Positions 42,422 through 50,263 of a DNA stretch of 51,315 nucleotides are shown here, piece after piece. Under the pieces are notes generated by a model. The model searched no databases. It saw nothing but the letters and a program-made list of their open reading frames with translations, and was not told the origin of the DNA. How positions within the stretch are numbered: the stretch's first letter is position 1; every line of letters begins with the position of its first letter. The stretch is from Deltaproteobacteria bacterium. Its GTDB lineage: Bacteria; Desulfobacterota; Desulfobacteria; Desulfobacterales; Desulfosarcinaceae. The stretch spans positions 1 through 51,315 of the forward strand of contig JAHLLR010000034.1 in the NCBI GenBank assembly GCA_020444075.1, written 5' to 3'. The position numbers were made by a program, and so were the translations under genes.

Positions 42422-43618
42422 ATGGCAGCGAAAAGCTTACCGTGCGGCGACCTTGAAAAACGGATCCAGAAGCGGGTCGGCGCCCGGGTGCGTGAACTCA
42501 GACAGGCCATCGGCATGACCACCGTGGTCCTGGCCGAGCGGGCCGGTCTGTCCCAGGGACAGTTGTCGAAGATTGAAAATGGCAAGGCTGCCTTGTCCGT
42601 GACGGTGCTGACGCGACTGTGCCAGTTTTTCGACCGACCGGTAGGTTACCTGTTTCAGAGCTTCGATGAAATGCCACGGGTGCTGGGCACCCTGACCACC
42701 GTAAAAGGTCCGGAAAATGCCGGCATTCAATGGTTTGCCGAGGAGGTGCGCCGCATCAGCGACGGCAGCCTGTCGCTGTTGCCTCTGCGCCCGTCTCAGA
42801 TCGGTTCGGCCGCTGCCCAGGTCGACCAACTCAAGGACGGGCTCATCGACCTGTTTGTGGAAGAGCTTTTTTACTATGCGCCCTTCGTGCCCGGCTTCAA
42901 CGCTTTTGCACTGCCGTATGCGTTCGATTCGGAATCGCACCGCAGGACGTTTATCGACAGCACTTTTTTTCGGGAACGGCTGATCGAGCCATTGCGGCAG
43001 GCGGGCATCCGAACCATCAACCGGCGCTGGAACTGGCAGAGAGGTCTCGAGTGGGTGCTTGCCGCCAACCAGCCCGTGGTGACGCCCGGCGATCTTCGCG
43101 GGCTCAACGTCCGTATCGTCGACAGTGAGTTGATGCGACGGTTCTGGCAGGCTCTCGGAGCGAGGCCGGTGGCGATTCCCTGGGCGGAGGTCAGTGCGGC
43201 ACTGCGCTCCGGAGACATCGACGTGTTACCTACCCACCGGGCACACCTTTATCCATTGAAATTTTGCCGCCATATGCGTTTTGTAACGCTGCTGGGAGAC
43301 CTTCCCCCGGTGCTGAGCGTGGCTGTAAACGAAGCCAAATACCAGATTCTGCCGCCCGACATCCAGAACGGCCTGATAGAGGCCTGCGATCGGGCCGGTG
43401 ATTTTTTCAGTGAACATGTCAGGCAGTCCGAGGTCGAAAACGAATCACTGAACATCGCCCGCTTCAAGGCGGCCTATCTCAAGGTCGCTCTCGACCCCTG
43501 GCGTGCCGCCGTTGCTCGTGTCCGCAACGATTTGCTTGCCGAGGGGCTGCTCGATCCGGAAACCGCTGCGGCGATAAGCGCCGCCGTCCCTCCCGCAGAA
43601 AGCGAATTGCTGCAATGA
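42422..43618 (+). CDS. XRE-type regulator fused to a TRAP-transporter solute-binding (DctP) domain
   Basis: A 398-residue protein. Residues 17-78 are a classic XRE helix-turn-helix (RVRELRQAIGMTTVVLAERA, LSQGQLSKIENG). From about residue 88 to 385 the sequence follows a DctP-type TRAP solute-binding protein: GSLSLLPLRPSQIGSAAA, FVPGFNAFALPYAF, and the hallmark TPGDLRGLNVRI (Arg231 is the expected carboxylate-binding Arg) with ALGARPVAIPWAEVSAALRSGDIDV. There is no signal peptide, so it is cytoplasmic. It probably senses a carboxylate ligand and controls this operon. No TRAP permease genes are nearby. I know no described precedent. Confidence 0.88.
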   Translation: MAAKSLPCGDLEKRIQKRVGARVRELRQAIGMTTVVLAERAGLSQGQLSKIENGKAALSVTVLTRLCQFFDRPVGYLFQSFDEMPRVLGTLTTVKGPENAGIQWFAEEVRRISDGSLSLLPLRPSQIGSAAAQVDQLKDGLIDLFVEELFYYAPFVPGFNAFALPYAFDSESHRRTFIDSTFFRERLIEPLRQAGIRTINRRWNWQRGLEWVLAANQPVVTPGDLRGLNVRIVDSELMRRFWQALGARPVAIPWAEVSAALRSGDIDVLPTHRAHLYPLKFCRHMRFVTLLGDLPPVLSVAVNEAKYQILPPDIQNGLIEACDRAGDFFSEHVRQSEVENESLNIARFKAAYLKVALDPWRAAVARVRNDLLAEGLLDPETAAAISAAVPPAESELLQ

Positions 43619-44958
43619 ACCGATGGACCACCCGCATTCTGGCCGAATACGTCCGCGATATGGGCGCCAGCGCGCCGTGTACCGCTTCCGTCCGGGCCGC
43701 CGGCAACGTTCTGATCGACCTGATCGGTTGCGCGGCGGCCGGATACCCATCCCCCTCGTCCAAAGCTGCCCGGCATACTGTGCGGCGTCTCTATGCTCCG
43801 GGATCATCAACGCTATGGTTTACCAGCGATAACCGCCGTGCCGAGGGGGCCGCCATGGCCAACAGCACCGCCGCCAGCGCCCTGGACCTGGACGACGGCC
43901 ACCGGCAGGCCGGCGGTCATCCCGGCGCGGCCGTCATTCCGGCCGTGCTGGCAGTCGCACCGGCTGCGGGCGCCAGCGGCCTGGATGTGATTGCAGCGCT
44001 GTCTGCCGGGTACGAGGTTGCCGTGCGCGTGTCCGCGGCCCGTGACTTCACCCGGCTGGACACCCTTTCCACCGGCCGCTGGAGCGCCTACGGCGTGGTG
44101 GCCGCCGCCGGTTTGCTGGCCGGGGATACCCCGCAAGTCCTGGAGAGGGCCTTTGCCATTGCCGGAGTTCTGTCGCCGGGGCTGTCGGCGGCCGGCTACA
44201 GTACAGTGATGGGCAACCAGGTCAAGGAGGGCATTCCCTGGTCGGTGATGACCGGCCTGACGGCCCTGGAACTATCCCGGCAGGGACTCACCGGTCCCCT
44301 GGACATTCTGGACCATCCTGACTACTTCGACGCAACCGCCATCGCAGACGGGCTTGCGAACGGCAGCGCAATGACCGCGGTCTATTTCAAACCCTATGCC
44401 TGCTGTCGCTGGATCCACGCGGCCATCGATGGGATGGTCGAACTGGTCGCCGGTGGCGCGATTATCCCGGGCGACATCCGAGCCGTGGATGTATATACCT
44501 TCGAGCGGGTGATGCGGCTGAACAACTACGCCGACCCCGATACCCTGGAAGGCGCTCAGTACAGCCTGCCGTTCTGTCTGGCGGTGGCCGCCTGCGGAGG
44601 AGCGGAGGCGCTGTTGCCGCTTTCTCCCGAATGGCTCCACCGGCCGACGGTCACCACTCTGGCCGCACGGGTGCACCTGCATGTCGATCCCGTGCTGGAC
44701 GCCTGTTTCCCGGCTGAAACCGGTGCCCGGGTCTGCGTGGAAACGGCCGCCGGCCGGGTGGAACAGACGGTTCGGTATCCTCTGGGGGATCCGGCCAATC
44801 CGATGGACCGCACCCGGCTGGAAAGCAAGTTCCGGCGGTTGGCCGGCGGGTTGATGACCCCGACGGCCCAGGACCGCATTCTTTCGGCCATCGGAGGACT
44901 ACAGGATCTTAAGAACGTGGAACCGATCCTGAGCTGCCTCCGGGTTGACCGGCTTTAG
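43615..44958 (+). CDS. MmgE/PrpD family protein
   Basis: A 447-residue member of the MmgE/PrpD family (2-methylcitrate dehydratase, cis-aconitate decarboxylase, iminodisuccinate epimerase). Typical features are LIDLIGCAAAG, the ALDLDDGHR stretch (active-site Asp/His region), GGHPGAAVIPAVLA and PYACCRWIHAAID. The start overlaps the regulator stop (ATGA at 43615). No citrate synthase or PrpB genes are near, so a methylcitrate role is unlikely; a role on an imported tricarboxylate or imino-acid compound fits the operon better. Confidence 0.88.
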   Translation: MNRWTTRILAEYVRDMGASAPCTASVRAAGNVLIDLIGCAAAGYPSPSSKAARHTVRRLYAPGSSTLWFTSDNRRAEGAAMANSTAASALDLDDGHRQAGGHPGAAVIPAVLAVAPAAGASGLDVIAALSAGYEVAVRVSAARDFTRLDTLSTGRWSAYGVVAAAGLLAGDTPQVLERAFAIAGVLSPGLSAAGYSTVMGNQVKEGIPWSVMTGLTALELSRQGLTGPLDILDHPDYFDATAIADGLANGSAMTAVYFKPYACCRWIHAAIDGMVELVAGGAIIPGDIRAVDVYTFERVMRLNNYADPDTLEGAQYSLPFCLAVAACGGAEALLPLSPEWLHRPTVTTLAARVHLHVDPVLDACFPAETGARVCVETAAGRVEQTVRYPLGDPANPMDRTRLESKFRRLAGGLMTPTAQDRILSAIGGLQDLKNVEPILSCLRVDRL

Positions 44959-45545
44959 GGAAAGATCTCTTCGGCAAGCTGCCGACGCAGGCTGATGACG
45001 CTCTCTTCCATGAGCTTGATGATGCCGTTTACATCTTCGGTGGCTTTTTCGAGGTGAGGCTTGAGGGCTGCATCGAATTCCCGTTCCACCTGATTCAGGC
45101 GGTTGAGGAAGAGCAGGTAATTGGAGCGGGTTTTGTACGTTGACCTGACCAATGCGGGATAACTGCTGCCCTGGGCCAGGATCAGATCCCGGTAGTGCTC
45201 GACGAGAAGGGCCACCCATGAACGGTATCCCTGCCGGGTTTCAACCGGAATGTCGGAAGCCTGAACCAGCTGCTCAACGTCCGCACCTTTCCCGCTTTCA
45301 GCAGACCGAAGGGCTTCATCGAGCGCCCGTTCCCGCGTGATCAGAAATTTTTCGGCGAAGGTCTTGCGGCCTTTTGCATATCGCTTCAACTGCCAGAAAT
45401 AAAAGATGAAGAAAATAGGGATGAGGATCATCCAGACATCCAGCTTGGGTTTGTCGATCACCCTGGCGGAGACCTGGGCGGCAAATTCCTTTTCCCCCAC
45501 CAGGATCAGATCCCGTTTGTGGGTCATGGTCTGTGCGTTTGTCAT
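44955..45545 (-). CDS. Membrane-anchored protein of unknown function (NF038143-like)
   Basis: A 196-residue protein. I use the ATG at 45545. A single helix (VWMILIPIFFIFYFW, about residues 37-54) is followed by a long, charged, mostly helical cytoplasmic domain with several Arg/Glu-rich segments. Its 3' end touches the convergent MmgE/PrpD gene (4-bp overlap). It overlaps nothing else and follows the 116-aa membrane protein gene. I recall a family of this kind near sulfate-exporter-like genes in Desulfobacterota, but could not check it. Confidence 0.65.
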   Translation of the reverse strand: MTNAQTMTHKRDLILVGEKEFAAQVSARVIDKPKLDVWMILIPIFFIFYFWQLKRYAKGRKTFAEKFLITRERALDEALRSAESGKGADVEQLVQASDIPVETRQGYRSWVALLVEHYRDLILAQGSSYPALVRSTYKTRSNYLLFLNRLNQVEREFDAALKPHLEKATEDVNGIIKLMEESVISLRRQLAEEIFP

Positions 45546-45550
45546 TTGGG

Positions 45551-45901
45551 TCACTCGGGCAGGTATCTGAAACCGACACACAACAGGACGAGGCAGGAGA
45601 CGATGCCGGAAATAAAGGGCAGGGTCAGGCCGAACTCATCCGATCTGTTCATTTCAAAGGATTGCCTCAGGTATTTTTCCCCGGTGTAGGCACCCTTGAT
45701 TTCCGTGTAGTAATAGGCGCCGGAGTCGATGTTGTTTTCCTCGATGACCTGGACCAGGTCATCCATGCTGTAAATGTGGTGCTGCAGCCAGGGGCCGAGT
45801 ACCGCACCGAACATCCAGAGTGAGAAAAAAGTGAACCCCAGAATGCCCCATGCCCTGGCGCGGGGCATGGGCCGGTTTTCAGTCTCTGTTTTCGCTTCCA
45901 T
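45551..45901 (-). CDS. Small two-helix membrane protein
   Basis: A 116-residue protein with a hydrophobic segment near residues 18-40 (GILGFTFFSLWMFGAVLG) and another near the C-terminus (about 92-110). The intervening loop of about 50 residues contains DDLVQVIEENNIDSGAYYYTEI. It lies between the YeiH-type transporter and the NF038143-like gene, so the three are probably cotranscribed. Function unknown. Confidence 0.6.
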   Translation of the reverse strand: MEAKTETENRPMPRARAWGILGFTFFSLWMFGAVLGPWLQHHIYSMDDLVQVIEENNIDSGAYYYTEIKGAYTGEKYLRQSFEMNRSDEFGLTLPFISGIVSCLVLLCVGFRYLPE

Positions 45902-45935
45902 CGGCGTTGCTCACTTTCTAAAAATTGCTGTTGAG

Positions 45936-45976
45936 ATCTCCCGCCGGGTAGATAATCTGTCAACCCGGCGGGAGAT
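45936..45976 (-). terminator. Strong stem-loop after the YeiH-type gene
   Basis: ATCTCCCGCCGGGT (45936-45949) and ACCCGGCGGGAGAT (45963-45976) form a perfect 14-bp stem with a 13-base loop in the spacer after the transporter. No T-run follows at once on the minus strand, so it may reduce rather than end transcription into the small genes. Confidence 0.6.
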
Positions 45977-45994
45977 TTTAATACTATAGACGGG

Positions 45995-47758
45995 TTAGAT
46001 GGTTGCGGTCAACTCGGGGAAGACCACATAGAACATGATGTAAGCCATCACCAGGGTCAGGATCAGGTTGAAGGACTGTCCCACCACATAGAGGATGAAC
46101 GGCTTGCCGCCGACCATGTGCTCTTTCAGCTCACGGAAGTTGGTGGCCAGGCCGATGCTCACGAAAGAGAGGCAGAAGAACCACCCGCGGAACAGGTCGC
46201 CCATGCCCTTGACGACGCCCTGGTCAATCATGGCGGGCCCCATTCCTCCCACCTGGCTGTTGAAGGAGGTGTAGACCAGGGAGAAGATGATCGATGCGCC
46301 GATGAATCCGAGGACGAACTTGGGAAAGCGATACCAGATCTCGATGGCGCCGACCTTGTGTCCGGTCTCCGCGGCTTCCACCCGCGTAGTGAAGTACAGG
46401 GCCACGAAAAAGGCGATGACGCCGATGAGTACGTTCTGGATCATTTTGATGGTGGCGGCCACGTACAGGGCCTTTTCACCCAGGAAGGCACCGGCTGCCG
46501 CCACGGCGCCGGTGGCGTCGATGGTGCCGCCCATCCAGGCGCCGCCCAGGATCAGCTGTTTGTCCACGGGAAAGGTCGCCTTGATCACGGCCGGCATCAC
46601 GATCATCATGATCGAGGTGAATACCAGGGAGAGGCCGACGGCAAGGGTCAGTTCCTCTTTTTTGGCCCTGCAGGCTGCGGCCGTGGCGATGGCTGCGGAG
46701 ACGCCGCACACTGACATGTCTGAGCAGATGGTGGCGTTGAGGCGCTTCGAGGGGATTTTGACGATCTTCTGGCCGAACCAGTAGGTGAGCAGCCAGACGG
46801 TGGGGGTGACCACCCAGGCCACGAAGATGCCCGCGGTGCCGATGGTGATGATCTTTTCAAACAGGATGCTGGCGCCCAGGAGCACCAGGCCGGTCTTGAT
46901 GTAATATTCGGTCTGCACGGCCGGTTTGGCCCACTCGGGGGTTCCCACGGTGTTGGAGATCAACATGCCGAAGAAGATGGCCCAGGCGGCATACCCGATG
47001 CCGTAGTGCTTCATGGTGGCCTGACTGCTGGCCAGGTAGGCGAGTACGGCCACTATGAAGACGAAGATGAAGCCGACCACGAACTTGCCGAAGTCCTTGC
47101 CCATGGCCTTGACGCCGATGCCGAAGAAGACGGCGAAAGAGGCGCACAGGAAAACGAGCCAGCCGATCTGGTTGTAGGGGCTGACCTTGGTTTTGCTTTT
47201 GGCGCTGCTGGCCGCCAGGTGGGCGTTGCGCCACGCGGCGATAGATGCCTTGGCCTCGGCGTTAAGGGCGGGGTCACTGAATCCGGCGGCTTCAGCGGCT
47301 GCTTCCGCTGCCGTGGCCAGGGCCAGCGCCTCGCTTTCGGGGACCTTGGCCTTGTCATACTTGGCGACGGCCTTGGCCTTTTTGGCGTCCGCTTTTTCCT
47401 TGCTCATGAAAAAGGCGTCCAGGGGGTTGGTGCTCCAGCCGTGGGTCTTTTTGGAAAAGGTGGAGAGCCATTTGCCGGCGGGGATGGAGTTGGCCTTGAC
47501 CCCTTTTTTGGCGTCATAGAGCTGGTACCAGGCGATGGTCTTGAACTTGTCGGTGCGTTGGGCCGCCTGTGAATATTTGGCGTCAATGTCCATCAACTTG
47601 GTTTTCATGGCCCCGGAATGGGGAAAGTAGACTGCCACCCCGGCCAGTAGAATAAAGAACCCGAGCCAGATAGCCCACCAGTCCTCCTTCTTCCACAGTT
47701 CCGACCACTCCCATTTGCCAACGTCTTTGACGACCTGGCCATCTGCGTTCGCTGCCAT
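45995..47758 (-). CDS. YeiH/UPF0324-family putative sulfate exporter with N-terminal extension
   Basis: A 587-residue protein; the usual family length is about 350. From about residue 197 on it has the multi-helix transporter core with [34 protein letters not shown] and [21 protein letters not shown], which match the family. Residues 1-195 are extra: one helix (about 27-46) and an Ala/Lys-rich, presumably soluble, loop. SD AAAGGAGG precedes the start. The family has been linked to sulfite or sulfate/sulfonate efflux. Two small membrane genes follow and a heme sensor kinase lies upstream. Confidence 0.85.
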   Translation of the reverse strand: MAANADGQVVKDVGKWEWSELWKKEDWWAIWLGFFILLAGVAVYFPHSGAMKTKLMDIDAKYSQAAQRTDKFKTIAWYQLYDAKKGVKANSIPAGKWLSTFSKKTHGWSTNPLDAFFMSKEKADAKKAKAVAKYDKAKVPESEALALATAAEAAAEAAGFSDPALNAEAKASIAAWRNAHLAASSAKSKTKVSPYNQIGWLVFLCASFAVFFGIGVKAMGKDFGKFVVGFIFVFIVAVLAYLASSQATMKHYGIGYAAWAIFFGMLISNTVGTPEWAKPAVQTEYYIKTGLVLLGASILFEKIITIGTAGIFVAWVVTPTVWLLTYWFGQKIVKIPSKRLNATICSDMSVCGVSAAIATAAACRAKKEELTLAVGLSLVFTSIMMIVMPAVIKATFPVDKQLILGGAWMGGTIDATGAVAAAGAFLGEKALYVAATIKMIQNVLIGVIAFFVALYFTTRVEAAETGHKVGAIEIWYRFPKFVLGFIGASIIFSLVYTSFNSQVGGMGPAMIDQGVVKGMGDLFRGWFFCLSFVSIGLATNFRELKEHMVGGKPFILYVVGQSFNLILTLVMAYIMFYVVFPELTATI

Positions 47759-48181
47759 TCACTTCCTCCTTTGGTAGTAGAAAAATGTTGAATCAAGGGA
47801 CCGGGTGGTCCCGGCTTAAATATCGACCGATCCGGGCAAACCGGTGACCCGGGCCGGTGAATCATTCAAACACGCAAACGACCTTGCTGAGCAACATGAG
47901 TGCCATTTTGTGAAATGTGTAAAAATATAATAAAAACAAATATATAAAAGGAATAAAGCGGTTGGAGGTGTGCCGGGGTGTCACCTCAAGGCGGCATCAT
48001 CGGGTATGACCCAACCGGCGAAGGTTGATGAAGGGTGGATAGAAAAATTAATAATATATTTGATTACAATATGTTATGTGGATCGACCGGCGAAGCCGGG
48101 GGGCGATGCAGCTTTAAGGGGGCAGTGACGCCTCGGGGCTGCAGCCGTTCATTCCGGCCCAAAACGGTTGGCTCCTGCGAT
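47759..48181. other. Intergenic control region
   Basis: No gene seen. It has a very AT-rich block (about 47910-47965) that likely holds the promoter of the transporter on the minus strand; individual -35/-10 elements cannot be chosen with confidence. Confidence 0.4.
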
Positions 48182-50122
48182 TCACGGCTGATCGGCAGGC
48201 AGCAGGATGTTGAAGGTGGTGCCCTTACCGTGAGAGGAATCCACGGTGATGCTTCCTCCGTGCTGCTGGACAATGCCGTAGCTGACGGAAAGGCCCAGGC
48301 CGGTACCTTTTTCAGGCCCTTTGGTGGTGAAGAAGGGGTCGAATATTTTGGTAATGTTTTCTTTTGAGATCCCCGGGCCGGTATCGGATATGGAGATGGC
48401 CAGCTCCTTCCCTTCTTTCGCCAGCGCTGTTTTGACGACAATTCGCCCGCCGTCGGGCATGGCCTGGCTGGCATTGATCAGCAGGTTCATCAGCACCTGT
48501 GTGATCTTGTTGCCGTCTACCGTTATCCGGGGAAGGGTCGCATCGAATTGCCTTTCGATGGTGAAGTTGTCCTTTTGAAGTTGAAGATCCAGCACCGAGA
48601 CCACCTCTTCGATGCAGGCATTGATGTCGGTTTTGTTCATGCAGGGTTCGGCGGATCGGGAGAAGTTGAGCAGCGCCTCGACTACGGACCGGCATTGCTC
48701 GGTGTGCTTGCGGATGATGCCCACATCGCTGAGAACCTGGGGGTCCGATGGCTTGGACTTGGCGATGAGGTTGGCATAGCACTGGATGACCCCCAGCGGG
48801 TTGTTGATTTCGTGGGCTACGCCCGATGCCAGTTGGCCGATGGAGGCCAGTTTTTCCGTCTGGGCCAGGTACTTGTCCATCCGTCGCATTTCGGTGACGT
48901 CCCTGAGCATGGCGGTGATGCCGGCAAACATGCCGTTTTCATCCCGTCTGGCCGTTGCCGAGACCATGATCGACATCTTGCTGCCCGACCGGTCCACCAT
49001 CTCCACCTCCAGTCCCTGAACGAATCCTTTTTCCGTCATGGTCTGCATGAAGCGTGTTGCATCCCGCGTGTCGAAGAATATCTGGAAAAAGGACTCCATG
49101 GACAGGGCCTCGGCCCGATCCCTGAACCCGAACAGGGCCATGCCTGCCGCATTGATGTCTTTCACCTGTTTACGCGAATCGATGATAATTATGGCATGCT
49201 GGCTGGTTTCGAATATGAGCCGGTATTTGGCTTCCGAGTTCTTGAGGTCGTCGTGGGCCTGCTGGAGTTCACCGGCGACAGTCTCGAAAGCCCCCTTGAG
49301 TTGGGCAATTTCATCTCCCGATGAGAATACAAGCGGCGCCTCACTGTTTTTAGCGGGTCCGGCAATGTTGCGAAAGGTGGACAGCAGACCTTTCAGTTCC
49401 AACACGACGGTCCGGTTGAACAGCAGGTAAAACAATCCCCAGAGAAAAAAAAGGGATACGGTGGCCACCAGGAAGGTCAACCACGCCGCTTCCTTGATTC
49501 TGACGAAACTGAACCCCACCGGGATATAAATCGTGTCGGCAGCCACCACATCCCCCTCATGGTAGCCGTATCCCCCGGCGATGCCGTAGATGGCCTTCAT
49601 GTCGGACGGTGAATCCGCCGGATGACCGTGGCATTGGAGGCATTCGCTTTCGGCATAGATGGCCCGCATCCGGGTGTAGTAGGCATTGCCGTGTTTGTTG
49701 ATCATGCCCTGCCACTCGCTTCGGTCCGGGTTTTCCGAAAACCATTGGAGCCTCTCTTTTTCGAATTCGTCCGCCTGGTTGACCGGGTTCATCGGGTTGC
49801 CGGCCGCCCGCCGGTATTCGAACTCCGGAAAGCGCTCGCGGATGCGGGACATGACTTCCCGGCCCACATAGGAGGTGGACATGGCCTGGGGCAGGAATCC
49901 GTCCGGGGGCATCAGCGCCGCCACCCGGGGGCGCAGGATGTCTTTGACATAGGTGCGGGTGGCATCGGCCGTACTTTCCAGAAGCTGGGTTTCCTTGTAG
50001 ATTTCATCGGAGACCATTCCCTTCAGGAAGTGATAGGCGATGGTTGTGGCAGCGACACAATATAGAAAAAGAATGCAGCCGGCACCGAACTGGAATTTGG
50101 CTTTTACGGAAAGGGTTTTCAT
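48182..50122 (-). CDS. Membrane sensor histidine kinase with periplasmic c-type heme (DUF3365/Tll0287-like) domain
   Basis: A 646-residue kinase starting at the ATG at 50122. TM1 is about residues 13-33. The periplasmic domain (34-208) is DUF3365-like and carries a c-type heme motif CLQCH (Cys161, Cys164, His165). TM2 is about 212-235. A HAMP-like segment, a PAS domain (about 300-410), HisKA with GVAHEINNPLG and HATPase_c with DTGPGIS and GTGLGLSVSYG follow. Heme could sense redox state, oxygen or NO. It lies upstream of the YeiH-type transporter on the same strand and may control it through an unlinked regulator. Confidence 0.9.
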   Translation of the reverse strand: MKTLSVKAKFQFGAGCILFLYCVAATTIAYHFLKGMVSDEIYKETQLLESTADATRTYVKDILRPRVAALMPPDGFLPQAMSTSYVGREVMSRIRERFPEFEYRRAAGNPMNPVNQADEFEKERLQWFSENPDRSEWQGMINKHGNAYYTRMRAIYAESECLQCHGHPADSPSDMKAIYGIAGGYGYHEGDVVAADTIYIPVGFSFVRIKEAAWLTFLVATVSLFFLWGLFYLLFNRTVVLELKGLLSTFRNIAGPAKNSEAPLVFSSGDEIAQLKGAFETVAGELQQAHDDLKNSEAKYRLIFETSQHAIIIIDSRKQVKDINAAGMALFGFRDRAEALSMESFFQIFFDTRDATRFMQTMTEKGFVQGLEVEMVDRSGSKMSIMVSATARRDENGMFAGITAMLRDVTEMRRMDKYLAQTEKLASIGQLASGVAHEINNPLGVIQCYANLIAKSKPSDPQVLSDVGIIRKHTEQCRSVVEALLNFSRSAEPCMNKTDINACIEEVVSVLDLQLQKDNFTIERQFDATLPRITVDGNKITQVLMNLLINASQAMPDGGRIVVKTALAKEGKELAISISDTGPGISKENITKIFDPFFTTKGPEKGTGLGLSVSYGIVQQHGGSITVDSSHGKGTTFNILLPADQP

Positions 50123-50156
50123 GAGCAACGTTCCTCGGCGATTGGATATTACGCAG

Positions 50157-50188
50157 TTGACCTAAGCGCACGTCCTGATCATTATACA
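50157..50188 (+). promoter_or_regulatory. Weak putative promoter of the radical SAM gene
   Basis: TTGACC (50157-50162) and TATACA (50183-50188) are 20 bp apart in the gap between the divergent sensor kinase and radical SAM genes. The spacing is long, so the call is weak. Confidence 0.3.
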
Positions 50189-50263
50189 AAACAGGATGCT
50201 TAAGCAACCATTGCAGAGATGGATATCGATTCCGCCATCGGCCCTTTTTTACGGGAAAATCAT

